Shown one piece after another: positions 6,669 to 14,124 of a stretch of 64,000 nt of DNA; within the stretch, counting starts at the first letter, position 1; the number at the start of each line of letters is the position of its first letter. The DNA is taken from assembly GCF_002954585.1 (NCBI RefSeq), contig NZ_MSCI01000001.1, forward strand, positions 434,001 through 498,000. The letters are read 5' to 3'. The notes below the pieces were generated by a model that made no database searches, was not told where the DNA came from, and was given only the letters and a program-made list of their open reading frames with translations. Made by a program: the position numbers and the translations under genes. This stretch comes from Vibrio chagasii. Lineage in GTDB: Bacteria; Pseudomonadota; Gammaproteobacteria; Enterobacterales; Vibrionaceae.

Positions 6669-6792
6669 ACATAACAAACTGTTCAAGAGTGATTCGCAAC
6701 GCGTGGCATTTTTACCATGCGTTAGTTTAAGTGATTAAGGTGGTATGCGGTGACATCGGTATTGCGTTGCTCACCTTAACAGGGCGTTATAT
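6669..6792 (+). repeat. attC of cassette 6
   Basis: A 124-nt site from ACATAAC to GTTATAT, with GTGATTCGCAACGCGTGGCA of the classical VCR type near the left end and matching TGCG/CGGTGAC pieces to the right. Confidence 0.85.
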
Positions 6793-6814
6793 TTCATTCA
6801 ATATCGAGGGAACG

Positions 6815-7585
6815 ATGCAAGATAAAAGAGTCAAAAACGTATATAGCTCTTACTTTCAATTTAATAATGAGCGAACTCTTTCCACAGATGTAAAAAGTGA
6901 ACTTTTTACGTATGAGTTTGAAGGATGCTCAGTTTTTATCGACAAAACTCGTAAGTATGACAACCAGATAATAATCCATGGTGTTTGTACTGTAGAAGAT
7001 TTTGAGAGCCATTTGGGTTTGTACAAACATAACTTCTCTCCTGAAATTTCTATCGAGCCACAGGCAATAACCAACGAATTGAAGGCGTGGTTATCAAGTC
7101 GTGAGTTTGTCCCAGCTTATGAGCATGAGTTCCTAGAACTAAGAGCCTTAAACTACGTAGAGCTTGAAGAAGCCTCGGAAGAAGTCACGGTTGAACGATG
7201 GACACATGATAATGTCGATGCGTTTCTAACTTTACTCAAAACGTCAGGTTTAGAGTGTTCAGATGAAATCTGGGATAAGAAGCGCGCATTTTATTGTACA
7301 GACGCATTTCGCTGTTTTGTCGCAAAAATCAATGGTGAACCCTGTGCTTGGGCAACGACCTTTATCGAAAATGAATATGCAATATTAGCCAATGCGTATA
7401 CACAAGAAAACTATCGTTCAAAAGGGTGTCAAACTGCTTTGCTTCGAGCTCGAATTTCGGATGCAATGTCTCTAGGTGTACAAGTGCTTTTAACCGATGT
7501 AATGCCAAGCAGCACTAGTAGCAAGAATTGTAAATCAGTTGGTTTTACTAGTGTTAGTGTGCGAAGCGTATGGTGTAAGGACTAG
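6815..7585 (+). CDS. GNAT-family acetyltransferase, 256 aa (cassette 7)
   Basis: ATG 6815 follows CGAGGG at good spacing; the frame is open back to 6731 but that part is attC. The C-terminal 110 residues form a GNAT fold: CWATTF strand beta-4-like, ILANAYTQENYRSKGCQTALLRARI with the acetyl-CoA loop (R-x-K-G-C in place of the classic R/Q-x-x-G-x-G/A), and SSTSSKNCKSVGF, the common distal motif of N-acyltransferases. The N-terminal 130 residues are an extra domain without recognised family. The substrate is unknown. A cytosolic enzyme is expected. Confidence 0.8.
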   Translation: MQDKRVKNVYSSYFQFNNERTLSTDVKSELFTYEFEGCSVFIDKTRKYDNQIIIHGVCTVEDFESHLGLYKHNFSPEISIEPQAITNELKAWLSSREFVPAYEHEFLELRALNYVELEEASEEVTVERWTHDNVDAFLTLLKTSGLECSDEIWDKKRAFYCTDAFRCFVAKINGEPCAWATTFIENEYAILANAYTQENYRSKGCQTALLRARISDAMSLGVQVLLTDVMPSSTSSKNCKSVGFTSVSVRSVWCKD

Positions 7586-7587
7586 AA

Positions 7588-7684
7588 ATATAACAAAGCA
7601 TTTAAGAGTGATTCGCAACGCTTGGCGTTTTCGCTTCGCTCAAGTATAGCCAAGCGTCGCTCACACCTTAATGCGGCGTTATAC
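7588..7684 (+). repeat. attC of cassette 7
   Basis: A 97-nt typical VCR-like site from ATATAAC to GTTATAC. The stem AACGCTTGGC with GCCAAGCGTCG encloses a TTTTCGCTTCGCTCAAGTAT loop region. Confidence 0.93.
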
Positions 7685-7691
7685 GTAAACC

Positions 7692-8084
7692 ATGCTATAT
7701 CACGATGCTAATAAAATAAGCGGTCTTGAACGCATAGACCTTTGGGAGTCCTTTGTTCTTGGCTGGGAACTTAAAGGCGAAGAATTACGCATTAAAATCG
7801 ATGCGTACCTCCTTCCAGATCATGATGGCTATACGGAGCCTAAAGAAAAGGAATGGGCTTGCTTCGCTTCTGCATACTTAATATTTGACGGGGTTAAAGA
7901 CATTTACGGGTTCAGTGATTTAACTGAATGCAAACCAGCTGTTGATGCCACTGGTGAAAAGGATTTTGGCCATATAGAGGACTTTCAGTTTACTGTCCTT
8001 GGTGAATATATATTTACAATTGAATTTGCAGGTAAGTTAAGCTTTAAGGCTAAAGGGGTTAGAATTTCACTTGAAAACGTATAA
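7692..8084 (+). CDS. hypothetical protein, 130 aa (cassette 8)
   Basis: An ATG start lies seven bases after the preceding attC core. The short leader contains no strong Shine-Dalgarno sequence. The product is soluble and acidic, with alternating strands (ELRIKIDAYLLP, ASAYLIFDGVKDIYGF, DFQFTVLGEYIFTIEFAGKLSFKAKGVRISL) that suggest a small beta-sandwich. The layout is reminiscent of small immunity-type proteins such as Imm50, but I do not claim the family. No signal peptide is present. Confidence 0.7.
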   Translation: MLYHDANKISGLERIDLWESFVLGWELKGEELRIKIDAYLLPDHDGYTEPKEKEWACFASAYLIFDGVKDIYGFSDLTECKPAVDATGEKDFGHIEDFQFTVLGEYIFTIEFAGKLSFKAKGVRISLENV

Positions 8085-8189
8085 CAAGGCAAGTCAATCT
8101 GACAGCTTCCTCTCCACTTGTGTTCGTGCGGGAAAAGCTTCGCACAAACACAAGTTCCGTTTCAGCTGCAGTTGCTTGCGGCGTTATGT
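8079..8189 (+). repeat. attC of cassette 8
   Basis: A 111-nt site from GTATAAC to GTTATGT. The stem ACTTGTGTTCGTGCG pairs with CGCACAAACACAAGT around GGAAAAGCTT; outer arms GGCAAGTCAA and TTGCTTGC-type sequence are also seen. Confidence 0.92.
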
Positions 8190-8201
8190 ACCTAGGAAAG
8201 T

Positions 8202-8759
8202 ATGAAGCATATATTCAACGGAATTGATGTTACTTTGATAAACGAACCGCATTACTCGATAAATTCGACAGATAATGTTCGTTCATATGAAGTTGAACTC
8301 TGTAGAAATAATGAATACCAGCATTCTTCAGCGCACGGCTTGTTCGTCGGGGATACAGACTGCCCTGAATCATCTGTTATTTTTTTAGGTGTAGGTGGAG
8401 CGACAGGTGTTCACCAATACTCATTCACCATTAAAGACGATTCATGTTATGTTGCTTCGGGTGATTCTATATTCTCTTTAAAACTTCCATCACTAGAAGT
8501 CAATTGGATCAAAAAAGTCGATTTTGCTACTTGCTTTGGAGTCTTTTGGGTAAATGAGTTCGATTGTTTAATTTCGTGGGGGGAGTTGGAGATATGTCGT
8601 TTGGATTCCTGTGGTAACAAAATCTGGACAATATCTGGCCCCGAAATTTTCACGGAGGGCTTTGAGTTTGCTGGAGACCACGTATTAGTTACGGATTTCG
8701 ATGGTATTGTACATAAAATATCAATTGAAACTGGCCTGTCAGTGCAAGTCGGTACATAA
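8202..8759 (+). CDS. hypothetical beta-rich protein, 185 aa (cassette 9)
   Basis: ATG 8202 is preceded by AGGAAAG. The protein is cytosolic and almost entirely beta-strand with repeated units such as SIFSLKLPSLEVNWIKKV, LEICRLDSCGNKIWTISG and GIVHKISIETGLSV. Each has the strand-turn-strand pattern of PQQ/WD-like beta-propeller blades (hydrophobic strand, turn, Trp, strand). Three blades are visible, too few for a closed propeller, so it may oligomerise or be a partial one. I recognise no named family. Confidence 0.7.
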   Translation: MKHIFNGIDVTLINEPHYSINSTDNVRSYEVELCRNNEYQHSSAHGLFVGDTDCPESSVIFLGVGGATGVHQYSFTIKDDSCYVASGDSIFSLKLPSLEVNWIKKVDFATCFGVFWVNEFDCLISWGELEICRLDSCGNKIWTISGPEIFTEGFEFAGDHVLVTDFDGIVHKISIETGLSVQVGT

Positions 8760-8855
8760 CAAGAATTTCAAGCGGGACTGCTAACAGTTTGCTCGGTTCC
8801 GCTTCGCTTCACAATTTTAGCAAACTATTATCAGCCCCTTAAATAGGCGTTATGA
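8754..8855 (+). repeat. attC of cassette 9
   Basis: A 102-nt site from ACATAAC to GTTATGA. The stem AACAGTTTGCT pairs with AGCAAACTATT-type sequence around CCGCTTCGCTTCAC. The final base of the core departs from the GTTRRRY consensus. Confidence 0.88.
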
Positions 8856-8867
8856 GTAAATTCGAGT

Positions 8868-9242
8868 ATGCAGTATCAATTGAACTATGAGAATGAAATT
8901 AGGTTTGGTCCAGCATATTACTCATTAGAGATTGAGGGAAAAAAAGTACCTAACTTCTTTTATGGCTTCTCTCGTAGTGAATTATTAAATGGCCGCTATT
9001 TAGTTATTGAAGAGTGGCTGACGACTGACTATAAAAAGGGTCCAATAACTAGAGTTGCGATCTTTGATTTAGAAAATAAATTAGTATCTCGTTTAAAGGT
9101 TGTAGAAAAAGGTTTCGTTGGTAGCTTCAAGCTAAACAATAATATCTTTTCTTACCATAAGAATTACCTCGCAAAAGGTAAAGTAGTCGAGTCAGAATTA
9201 GAATGGGACTCAATTAAAGAGTGGAGCTCCATTTACTCATAA
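8868..9242 (+). CDS. hypothetical protein, 124 aa (cassette 10)
   Basis: An ATG start, 12 bases after the attC core, with little upstream Shine-Dalgarno signal. The protein is soluble and beta-rich. It begins with QYQLNYENEIRFGPAYYSLEI and continues through strands FLVIEEWLTTDY, RVAIFDLENKLVSRLKVVEKGFVGSFKL. No signal peptide, no membrane segment and no recognised family. Confidence 0.68.
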   Translation: MQYQLNYENEIRFGPAYYSLEIEGKKVPNFFYGFSRSELLNGRYLVIEEWLTTDYKKGPITRVAIFDLENKLVSRLKVVEKGFVGSFKLNNNIFSYHKNYLAKGKVVESELEWDSIKEWSSIYS

Positions 9243-9339
9243 CAAACGCTTAAACCAAAGGACGCAAAACAGCAGGCTTGCGCTCCTTCGTCGCTAATTT
9301 TAGCCTGCTATTTTGCGCCGGTTAAGCGAGGCGTTATGT
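9237..9339 (+). repeat. attC of cassette 10
   Basis: A 103-nt site from TCATAAC to GTTATGT with the AGCAGGCT/AGCCTGCT stem. It is a close copy of the site at 5879-5980. Confidence 0.92.
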
Positions 9340-9343
9340 GTAG

Positions 9344-9634
9344 GTGAGCATGGGACCGAAGACTAAGGAGCTGGTAGAAGTTTTAGGTAGGCTTGTCCAG
9401 ATGCTGGAAGAGGATGATCAGGAGAACTGGTCGGGTTGGATGTCGCAAGCTAGGAAATGGATTCTCGAATCAGATCATAGCGGAATTGAGAAAGTCCTAG
9501 GGGCGTATGGTGGTATGGGCTCCTTTAACGACACATATTTGAGCAAAGTAACTCGCCAAAACGAAAATTTTAGCAAGCTAAGAACGCGTGCCTGGGAGCT
9601 CGCAACAGAAATAATGCATGAGTCAAACACATAA
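9344..9634 (+). CDS. DUF6966-like protein, 96 aa (cassette 11)
   Basis: GTG 9344 or ATG 9350 starts a small helical protein. The pieces ELVEVLGRLVQMLEEDDQ, WSGWMSQARKWI, and IEKVLGAYGGMGSFNDTYL resemble DUF6966, in which a Gly-Gly-Met-Gly-Ser-(Phe/Leu)-Asn-Asp loop is conserved (from memory of the family). The function is unknown and the protein is cytosolic. It is the shortest full gene in the array. Confidence 0.7.
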   Translation: MSMGPKTKELVEVLGRLVQMLEEDDQENWSGWMSQARKWILESDHSGIEKVLGAYGGMGSFNDTYLSKVTRQNENFSKLRTRAWELATEIMHESNT

Positions 9635-9700
9635 CAAGCGCAATCACTGGGACAAAATTTCCGCTGCGCTACAATTTTGCCCGTGTTGCGGGCGTTATGT
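9629..9700 (+). repeat. attC of cassette 11
   Basis: A short 72-nt site from ACATAAC to GTTATGT with a stem pairing GGGACAAAATT and AATTTTGCCC around TCCGCTGCGCTAC. Confidence 0.9.
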
Positions 9701-9715
9701 GTAATCGGAGGTAAA

Positions 9716-10141
9716 GTGCTAAACCATAACTCGAAGCAACAAGTTAAATCATTTGTAGCTAAGAATAACTTTATTCCGGTAATGAATAACACAAAGTGGA
9801 AAGAACTGTTTGACCTGTTAAATCAAGTCGATGACCTAATTAGTTTTAGAGTCACCTACGTAGATCAAACAACATGGCCTGAGCCTGATAGTTCATTCAC
9901 TTATACCTCTGAGTTAGCTCAAATATGGGGTAATTTTTTGGCAATCGAGTTTATTGATATATCAGCCCAAATTAGTCATCCTCAAGGTGCATTACTAAAG
10001 CCCGTTGTTGTTGACCATATCGATAAAATAATTAACATTTGTAACTCTAAGTCAGCGAAATTTTCTATTACTGATGACGGTATTAGAATTTATGGTTACT
10101 TGAGACACGGTTTGGATGTTAACGTGCATAATTACACATAA
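9716..10141 (+). CDS. DUF6678-like protein, 141 aa (cassette 12; copy B)
   Basis: GTG 9716 with CGGAGG upstream starts a protein identical to that at 4065-4490. The frame can be read further upstream to 9677, but that part lies in the previous attC. The copy includes leader and attC, and the two cassettes have the same length. Function unknown; see the first copy for motif description. Confidence 0.75.
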   Translation: MLNHNSKQQVKSFVAKNNFIPVMNNTKWKELFDLLNQVDDLISFRVTYVDQTTWPEPDSSFTYTSELAQIWGNFLAIEFIDISAQISHPQGALLKPVVVDHIDKIINICNSKSAKFSITDDGIRIYGYLRHGLDVNVHNYT

Positions 10142-10258
10142 CAAGGCAATCAACGCGGGACGCTTTGTCAATGCGGCAGTTTTTCAAAGTGTTGTGAATA
10201 CAATGGATTAAAGCAGTTTTGGGTTGTTTGATAAGCGCCCGTTATTGCGACGTTATGC
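10136..10258 (+). repeat. attC of cassette 12
   Basis: A 123-nt site from ACATAAC to GTTATGC. It matches the site at 4485-4607 except for one base that I could find. Confidence 0.9.
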
Positions 10259-10276
10259 TTCTCTCGAGGAAATTAG

Positions 10277-10816
10277 ATGTCTTTTGATCAGAAAATACAG
10301 TTAGCAAACACAATTGGTACTTGGTTGGCTGCAATCGCTACGTTTGTTGCAGTATTGGTTTCTCTGTATCTCGCAAGAGCCTCTTCAAAGATTAATGTGC
10401 GTGTTCTAGCTGGGATAAGAGTTACCTTTGAAGGTTCAGAACCTAGACACTATTTTGGAGTCAATGTTACAAACAAAGCGGATAAAAATGTTGTTATTAC
10501 AGGTATTGGCTGGAGTATAGGAAAGAAGAAAGATGTCCAATATTGCATACAACCATTTTACTCTCCTTTGAGCGCAAAGGTTCCCATCACGCTCCAGTAT
10601 GGAGAATCGAGTAGCTTCCTTATCCCAATTGGTAACGAGGAGCTAAATGGTTGGTTTGTTCCATTCGCTGAAGGGTTTGTTAAATCATTTGATGAAAAGC
10701 ACCTAAAAACACTCAAATTATGGGTGGAGACATCTGTTGGTGAGAGAGTTGTGTTATCACCGGAACAAAACTTTATAGAAAAGTTAAAGGAATTCTCTCA
10801 TACCAGAGATTCATAA
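10277..10816 (+). CDS. hypothetical membrane-anchored protein, 179 aa (cassette 13)
   Basis: ATG 10277 follows GAGGAAATTAG. The N-terminus has a single hydrophobic segment at about residues 10-32 (NTIGTWLAAIATFVAVLVSLYLARA), which I read as a signal anchor. The remaining 145 residues are beta-rich with a Tyr/Trp-containing core (GVNVTNKADKNVVITGIGWSIG) reminiscent of an immunoglobulin-like domain. This topology is frequent among Vibrio cassette proteins of unknown function. No family is claimed. Confidence 0.72.
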   Translation: MSFDQKIQLANTIGTWLAAIATFVAVLVSLYLARASSKINVRVLAGIRVTFEGSEPRHYFGVNVTNKADKNVVITGIGWSIGKKKDVQYCIQPFYSPLSAKVPITLQYGESSSFLIPIGNEELNGWFVPFAEGFVKSFDEKHLKTLKLWVETSVGERVVLSPEQNFIEKLKEFSHTRDS

Positions 10817-10938
10817 CAAGTAATTTAAGAGGGATTCACAACGCTCGGCATTTTTGATTCTACTTCAAATTTAGTGTTTATGGCACAATGCTTTAGGTTT
10901 GGGTGAAGGCGTTGTTACCCCTTAATTGGGCGTTAGGC
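10811..10938 (+). repeat. attC of cassette 13
   Basis: A 128-nt site, the longest in the array, from TTCATAAC to GTTAGGC, with the VCR-like GAGGGATTCACAACGCTCGGCA left part and TACCCCTTAATTGGGCG right part. Confidence 0.88.
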
Positions 10939-10940
10939 GT

Positions 10941-11276
10941 ATGGACGAAGAATTTAAGAAACAGATGGAAGATAAATTATCAGAATATAGGCAATGGACT
11001 AAAGAGCATCTATTTACCTCTTGCAAGCTAGTTCACTATGTTGGTGTCGATAGGCCTAATGCATTTAACTTCGAACCAACTGAGATTGAAGATAGAATTT
11101 CAGGTTGTATTGCTGAGGGCTTTTATGTGGATTGGCATACACATAAAGACTGTTTATATATTTGTGTTCAAGAACCAGATTGTCCAGTTCCAACTTGGGA
11201 GCAGGTGATTGCACAAGAAGCTATTGCTGACGTTGATGAGATACTTAGAAATGCTGGTTTTGATCCAAGCGCCTAA
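10941..11276 (+). CDS. hypothetical protein, 111 aa (cassette 14)
   Basis: I place the start at ATG 10941; the frame extends upstream only through attC. This ATG is two bases after the attC core, so there is almost no leader and any ribosome binding site must come from the previous attC. The protein is soluble and mixed alpha/beta, with CKLVHYVGVDRPNAFNF and CIAEGFYVDWHTHKDCLYICVQEPDCPVP. Five Cys residues are present. No family recognised. Confidence 0.68.
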   Translation: MDEEFKKQMEDKLSEYRQWTKEHLFTSCKLVHYVGVDRPNAFNFEPTEIEDRISGCIAEGFYVDWHTHKDCLYICVQEPDCPVPTWEQVIAQEAIADVDEILRNAGFDPSA

Positions 11277-11384
11277 CAAGCGGCAGCAAAAAGGACTGCT
11301 AACAGCTCGCGTCTTTTGGGGTGGCTTCGCCACTTTACCCCAAAAGTCACAATCAGTTACCAGCCTCTGTGCCGGGCGTTATAT
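11271..11384 (+). repeat. attC of cassette 14
   Basis: A 114-nt site from GCCTAAC to GTTATAT. The stem ACTTTTGGGGTGG-like arm (TCTTTTGGGGTGGC with GCCACTTTACCCCAAAAG) around TTC is strong. Confidence 0.9.
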
Positions 11385-11407
11385 TTTCTTTAGGCTCCTT
11401 GTAAATT

Positions 11408-11746
11408 ATGAGTAATGAACCAGTTTCAGGGATAAAACTAAGTCAAATTATTGAACGTAAGTTATCATTTCTTTTAAGTAACGAAATAAGCCCTTGGGAT
11501 GGTGATAACTATGACTTAGGTGAAAGAGATGCATTACAAAAAATGCTATCTGATTCAGCGCAGATGTCGGAAAAGGAGTTTGAAGAAAAATATTTAGCAG
11601 AGGTAAATAGGTTAAAAAAGCGCATTGAAGGAAAGGACTTTTCCGAGAAGGATAACGACGATTACTATGAGTCATTTAGCAACACTTTAGTCTCTATACT
11701 CGCCCTCATAAACCCAGCTAACCTTTATGACTTGGAAGATGAGTAG
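11408..11746 (+). CDS. hypothetical protein, 112 aa (cassette 15)
   Basis: ATG 11408 starts a soluble, acidic, mainly helical protein with the piece IIERKLSFLLSNEISPWDGD and a charged middle (EKEFEEKYLAEVNRLKKRIEG) that could form a short coiled coil. No signal peptide or membrane segment. I recognise no family. The stop at 11744-11746 lies six bases before the attC. Confidence 0.68.
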   Translation: MSNEPVSGIKLSQIIERKLSFLLSNEISPWDGDNYDLGERDALQKMLSDSAQMSEKEFEEKYLAEVNRLKKRIEGKDFSEKDNDDYYESFSNTLVSILALINPANLYDLEDE

Positions 11747-11751
11747 TGAAA

Positions 11752-11853
11752 ATATAACAAGCTGTTTATGGAATGGACGTCTTAATGCTTGGCTGGCGCT
11801 CATTCTTCGCTATTATAGCCAAGCTTAATCCGCCTCATAACAGGGCGTTATGT
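11752..11853 (+). repeat. attC of cassette 15
   Basis: A 102-nt site from ATATAAC to GTTATGT. The stem AATGCTTGGCT pairs with AGCCAAGCTTAAT around CATTCTTCGCT. Confidence 0.92.
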
Positions 11854-11871
11854 GGCTCAATTAAAATAATC

Positions 11872-12357
11872 ATGAAAATCATATTTGCTAATAAAACACA
11901 TATTGAACAGATATTGCCTATCTTTATGGAGCTGGAAGAATATTACTTTGGTGGTAAAGCAGCTTCGCTTGAAAGTATTAGGAATTATTTTCAGAGCAGA
12001 GTTTTCTCCGAAATATCTGGGGTTCAGGTTCTTCTCGCTATAGATGAGTCAGATCAAGCGGTAGGTTTAGCAACATTCTCAGTCTTATATCCTGCGCCAA
12101 GACTTTCTGGTCAAATCTACATGAAAGATCTTTTTACGTCTGCATCATCAAGAGGTACAGGAGTTGGAAAACAGCTTATGCAATTCATTGCAAAGTACGC
12201 TCTTGAAAATGGTTGCAATCGACTAGATTGGACAGCAGAAAGTTCAAACCCTGTAGCTGGTGAGTTCTATGCTGCAATTGGTGCAGATCAAGTTAAAGAA
12301 AAGCAGTATTTCAGGTTCGAGGGTTCTGCTCTCAGCAAATTTGCAACCGCCACATAA
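11872..12357 (+). CDS. GNAT-family acetyltransferase, 161 aa (cassette 16)
   Basis: I choose ATG 11872; the open frame begins at 11773 but the first 33 codons are attC and leader. The protein is a single GNAT domain: N-terminal helix (ILPIFMELEEYYFGG), central strand GLATFSVLYPAPR, the strand KDLFTSASSRGTGVGKQLMQFI containing the acetyl-CoA loop (R-G-T-G-V-G), and RLDWTAESSNPVAGEFYAAIGA, the distal substrate motif with the Asn and Tyr typical of the family. Substrate unknown; small-molecule N-acetylation is the usual role. Confidence 0.88.
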   Translation: MKIIFANKTHIEQILPIFMELEEYYFGGKAASLESIRNYFQSRVFSEISGVQVLLAIDESDQAVGLATFSVLYPAPRLSGQIYMKDLFTSASSRGTGVGKQLMQFIAKYALENGCNRLDWTAESSNPVAGEFYAAIGADQVKEKQYFRFEGSALSKFATAT

Positions 12358-12408
12358 CAAAGCCTTCCAGCCGACCGCCTTCGGCGGCGGCTGAAGGCGG
12401 CGTTATAA
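12352..12408 (+). repeat. attC of cassette 16 (57 nt)
   Basis: The shortest site, from ACATAAC to GTTATAA. It is reduced to one GC-rich hairpin, GCCTTCCAGCCG opposite CGGCTGAAGGC, with a CCGCCTTCGGCGG apical stem. Confidence 0.9.
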
Positions 12409-12420
12409 GTTACTAGATAT

Positions 12421-12885
12421 ATGGGACGAAGAAGAGAGCTAGGAAGTATTGCCAGCGGCATTGTTGGTTCTTTTGCTAGTAGAAACAATGATGTTGATGG
12501 CTACTGGGGTATCGGTAAGCTCTATAAGTTCGCAGAGTCCCAGAGTACAAAAGCAATAACGGTAAATTTAAAAAATCGCGGAATTAAACCAAGTGCTCAA
12601 GAATTCGATTTGATGGTTTGCTCATACTCGGAAATGCTGTTTCGGCTCATGGGAAAGAGAGAACTACCTAACTCTTGGCTGGTTTCCGTCACTATAAGAG
12701 TGGAGTTTGATGTTGAGTATCAGCATGAACATCACTATTGGCGTTGTGAGCTAGGCAAGCCTTGTACCCTCATATGTGAAATTCTCGATGATATAGGCCG
12801 CACGCACAAGGCTAATGCTTACGTCAATTGCTTACCCCACAATCCAAATAGGGAATGTCGCAGTTTGAGGTTTGGTAACTTATAA
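12421..12885 (+). CDS. hypothetical protein, 154 aa (cassette 17)
   Basis: ATG 12421 begins a soluble protein with a Ser/Ile-rich start and GYWGIGKLYKFA near residue 28, followed by a basic half and a beta-rich C-terminal half (WLVSVTIRVEFDVEYQHEHHYWRCELGKPC). Three His and Cys residues cluster in the latter but not in a clear metal motif. The GYWGIGKLY element seems to recur among Vibrio cassette proteins, by memory. No signal peptide. Last cassette of the array. Confidence 0.7.
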   Translation: MGRRRELGSIASGIVGSFASRNNDVDGYWGIGKLYKFAESQSTKAITVNLKNRGIKPSAQEFDLMVCSYSEMLFRLMGKRELPNSWLVSVTIRVEFDVEYQHEHHYWRCELGKPCTLICEILDDIGRTHKANAYVNCLPHNPNRECRSLRFGNL

Positions 12886-13000
12886 CAAGGCAATGAACGG
12901 GACGCTTTGTCACTGTGGTAGCTTTTCAAAGTGTTGCGAATACAATGGATTAAAGTAGTTTTGGGCGGTTTGATAAGCGCCCGTTATTGCAACGTTACTT
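12880..13000 (+). repeat. attC of cassette 17, right end of the array
   Basis: A 121-nt site from TTATAAC to GTTACTT, related to the long attC type at 4485 and 10136 but more diverged. Its core lacks the purines of the consensus (GTTACTT). No further attC follows, so this is the array boundary. Confidence 0.85.
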
Positions 13001-13253
13001 TTCCATACTTAGGCTAATTCGTTATATTCTAATTTAGCAAAGTCACTGACTCAGAATTGTCCAAAAATGAGTTTCAAATGTTTGTAACTGGAAAACGACA
13101 AATGAATCCTTTTATCAGGCCTCATGTTAACTATCCTAATTGATGTTAGAGCACATCAAATATCAGATATCGAGTGGTTACATGGGACAATAAAATTATC
13201 GCCATCTTGTCGCCATTCCTCAGTTGATTTTTTTGTAAGCTATTGTTTTGTAA

Positions 13254-13991
13254 TTGTTATTCTTGCCCTTCGATAAATCCCCTAGTATTATTCAAATCAT
13301 CACAGGCAGTAAGCGTATATTTTGGAAAGACTCGGCAGCAGAGCTTACTCATTCTGAATTGTTATTGTGTGAAGCCTCGGCATCACTGAGTTTTGAGAAT
13401 ATGCCACAGAAAGGGCGTTTCCTGTCTCGTGTTTTCAGCTTTCATTTTCAACCTAATCAGGCGATGCTCGAGCTGAGTGAAAAGAACCCGAATGCATCCG
13501 ATCTGCCTACTGTTGGAGCAGATCGTAGTTTGCAAGACTCTTTGAACGCACTGTTTACGTTTGACCGTCAAAGTATGAGTGAAACAACGCAGCAATTTTG
13601 GTTGCAAGGTTTGTATCAACAACTCGCAGACAAAGGTGTTTTACATCGATTGTTTTCAAGTTCAAATGTCTCTTTCAGTCAAAAGCTCAGTCACTACCTT
13701 TCTCATTCACCAGACGAGAAACACCCTTTAGAAGATGTTGCGGAACGTTTTGCAATGAGTCGTGCGACGTTAATCCGTAAGCTCAAGTTGGAAGGCATGC
13801 AATATCGTGAAGTGTTAGCTGAAGTTCGGTTAAGTCATGCTCTGTATCTTATGCAAAATGGCCAACATAATGTCACGATGCTCGCTCAATCTTGCGGTTA
13901 CCAGTCTGAAGGGCGTTTTAGTCAGCGCTTTAAGGGTAAGTTTGGTCTGTCGCCAAGCGAATACATCAAGACTGTCGCCTCAAGGGTATAG
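13254..13991 (+). CDS. AraC-family transcriptional regulator
   Basis: A TTG start directly after an in-frame stop (13251-13253) gives 245 aa. The C-terminal 100 residues hold two helix-turn-helix motifs of the AraC family: EDVAERFAMSRATLIRKLKLEG and VTMLAQSCGYQSEGRFSQRFKGKFGLSPSEY. The N-terminal part is a cupin-like sensor (PFDKSPSIIQIITG). AraC members of this type usually begin 20 or so residues earlier, and no ATG with a ribosome binding site is seen, so the 5' end may have been lost when the cassette array formed its right border. It precedes dsdA but control of that gene is only inferred. Confidence 0.8.
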   Translation: MLFLPFDKSPSIIQIITGSKRIFWKDSAAELTHSELLLCEASASLSFENMPQKGRFLSRVFSFHFQPNQAMLELSEKNPNASDLPTVGADRSLQDSLNALFTFDRQSMSETTQQFWLQGLYQQLADKGVLHRLFSSSNVSFSQKLSHYLSHSPDEKHPLEDVAERFAMSRATLIRKLKLEGMQYREVLAEVRLSHALYLMQNGQHNVTMLAQSCGYQSEGRFSQRFKGKFGLSPSEYIKTVASRV

Positions 13992-14124
13992 AAAGGGAAA
14001 TACCATCCTATTGATGTTACGCGTAAGCTTAGGTTATTGAATCATTTCTTTTTTGCGGCTCTAATAGGTTGCACACCAAGTGATTGAAATAGCATATAAC
14101 GCTTAATACCAGAGAAGGTAGCTC

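Noticed and set aside
11209..11415. 68-aa ORF starting in cassette 14
   Set aside because: Runs through the attC in another frame and overlaps cassette 14; it has no ribosome binding site of its own.
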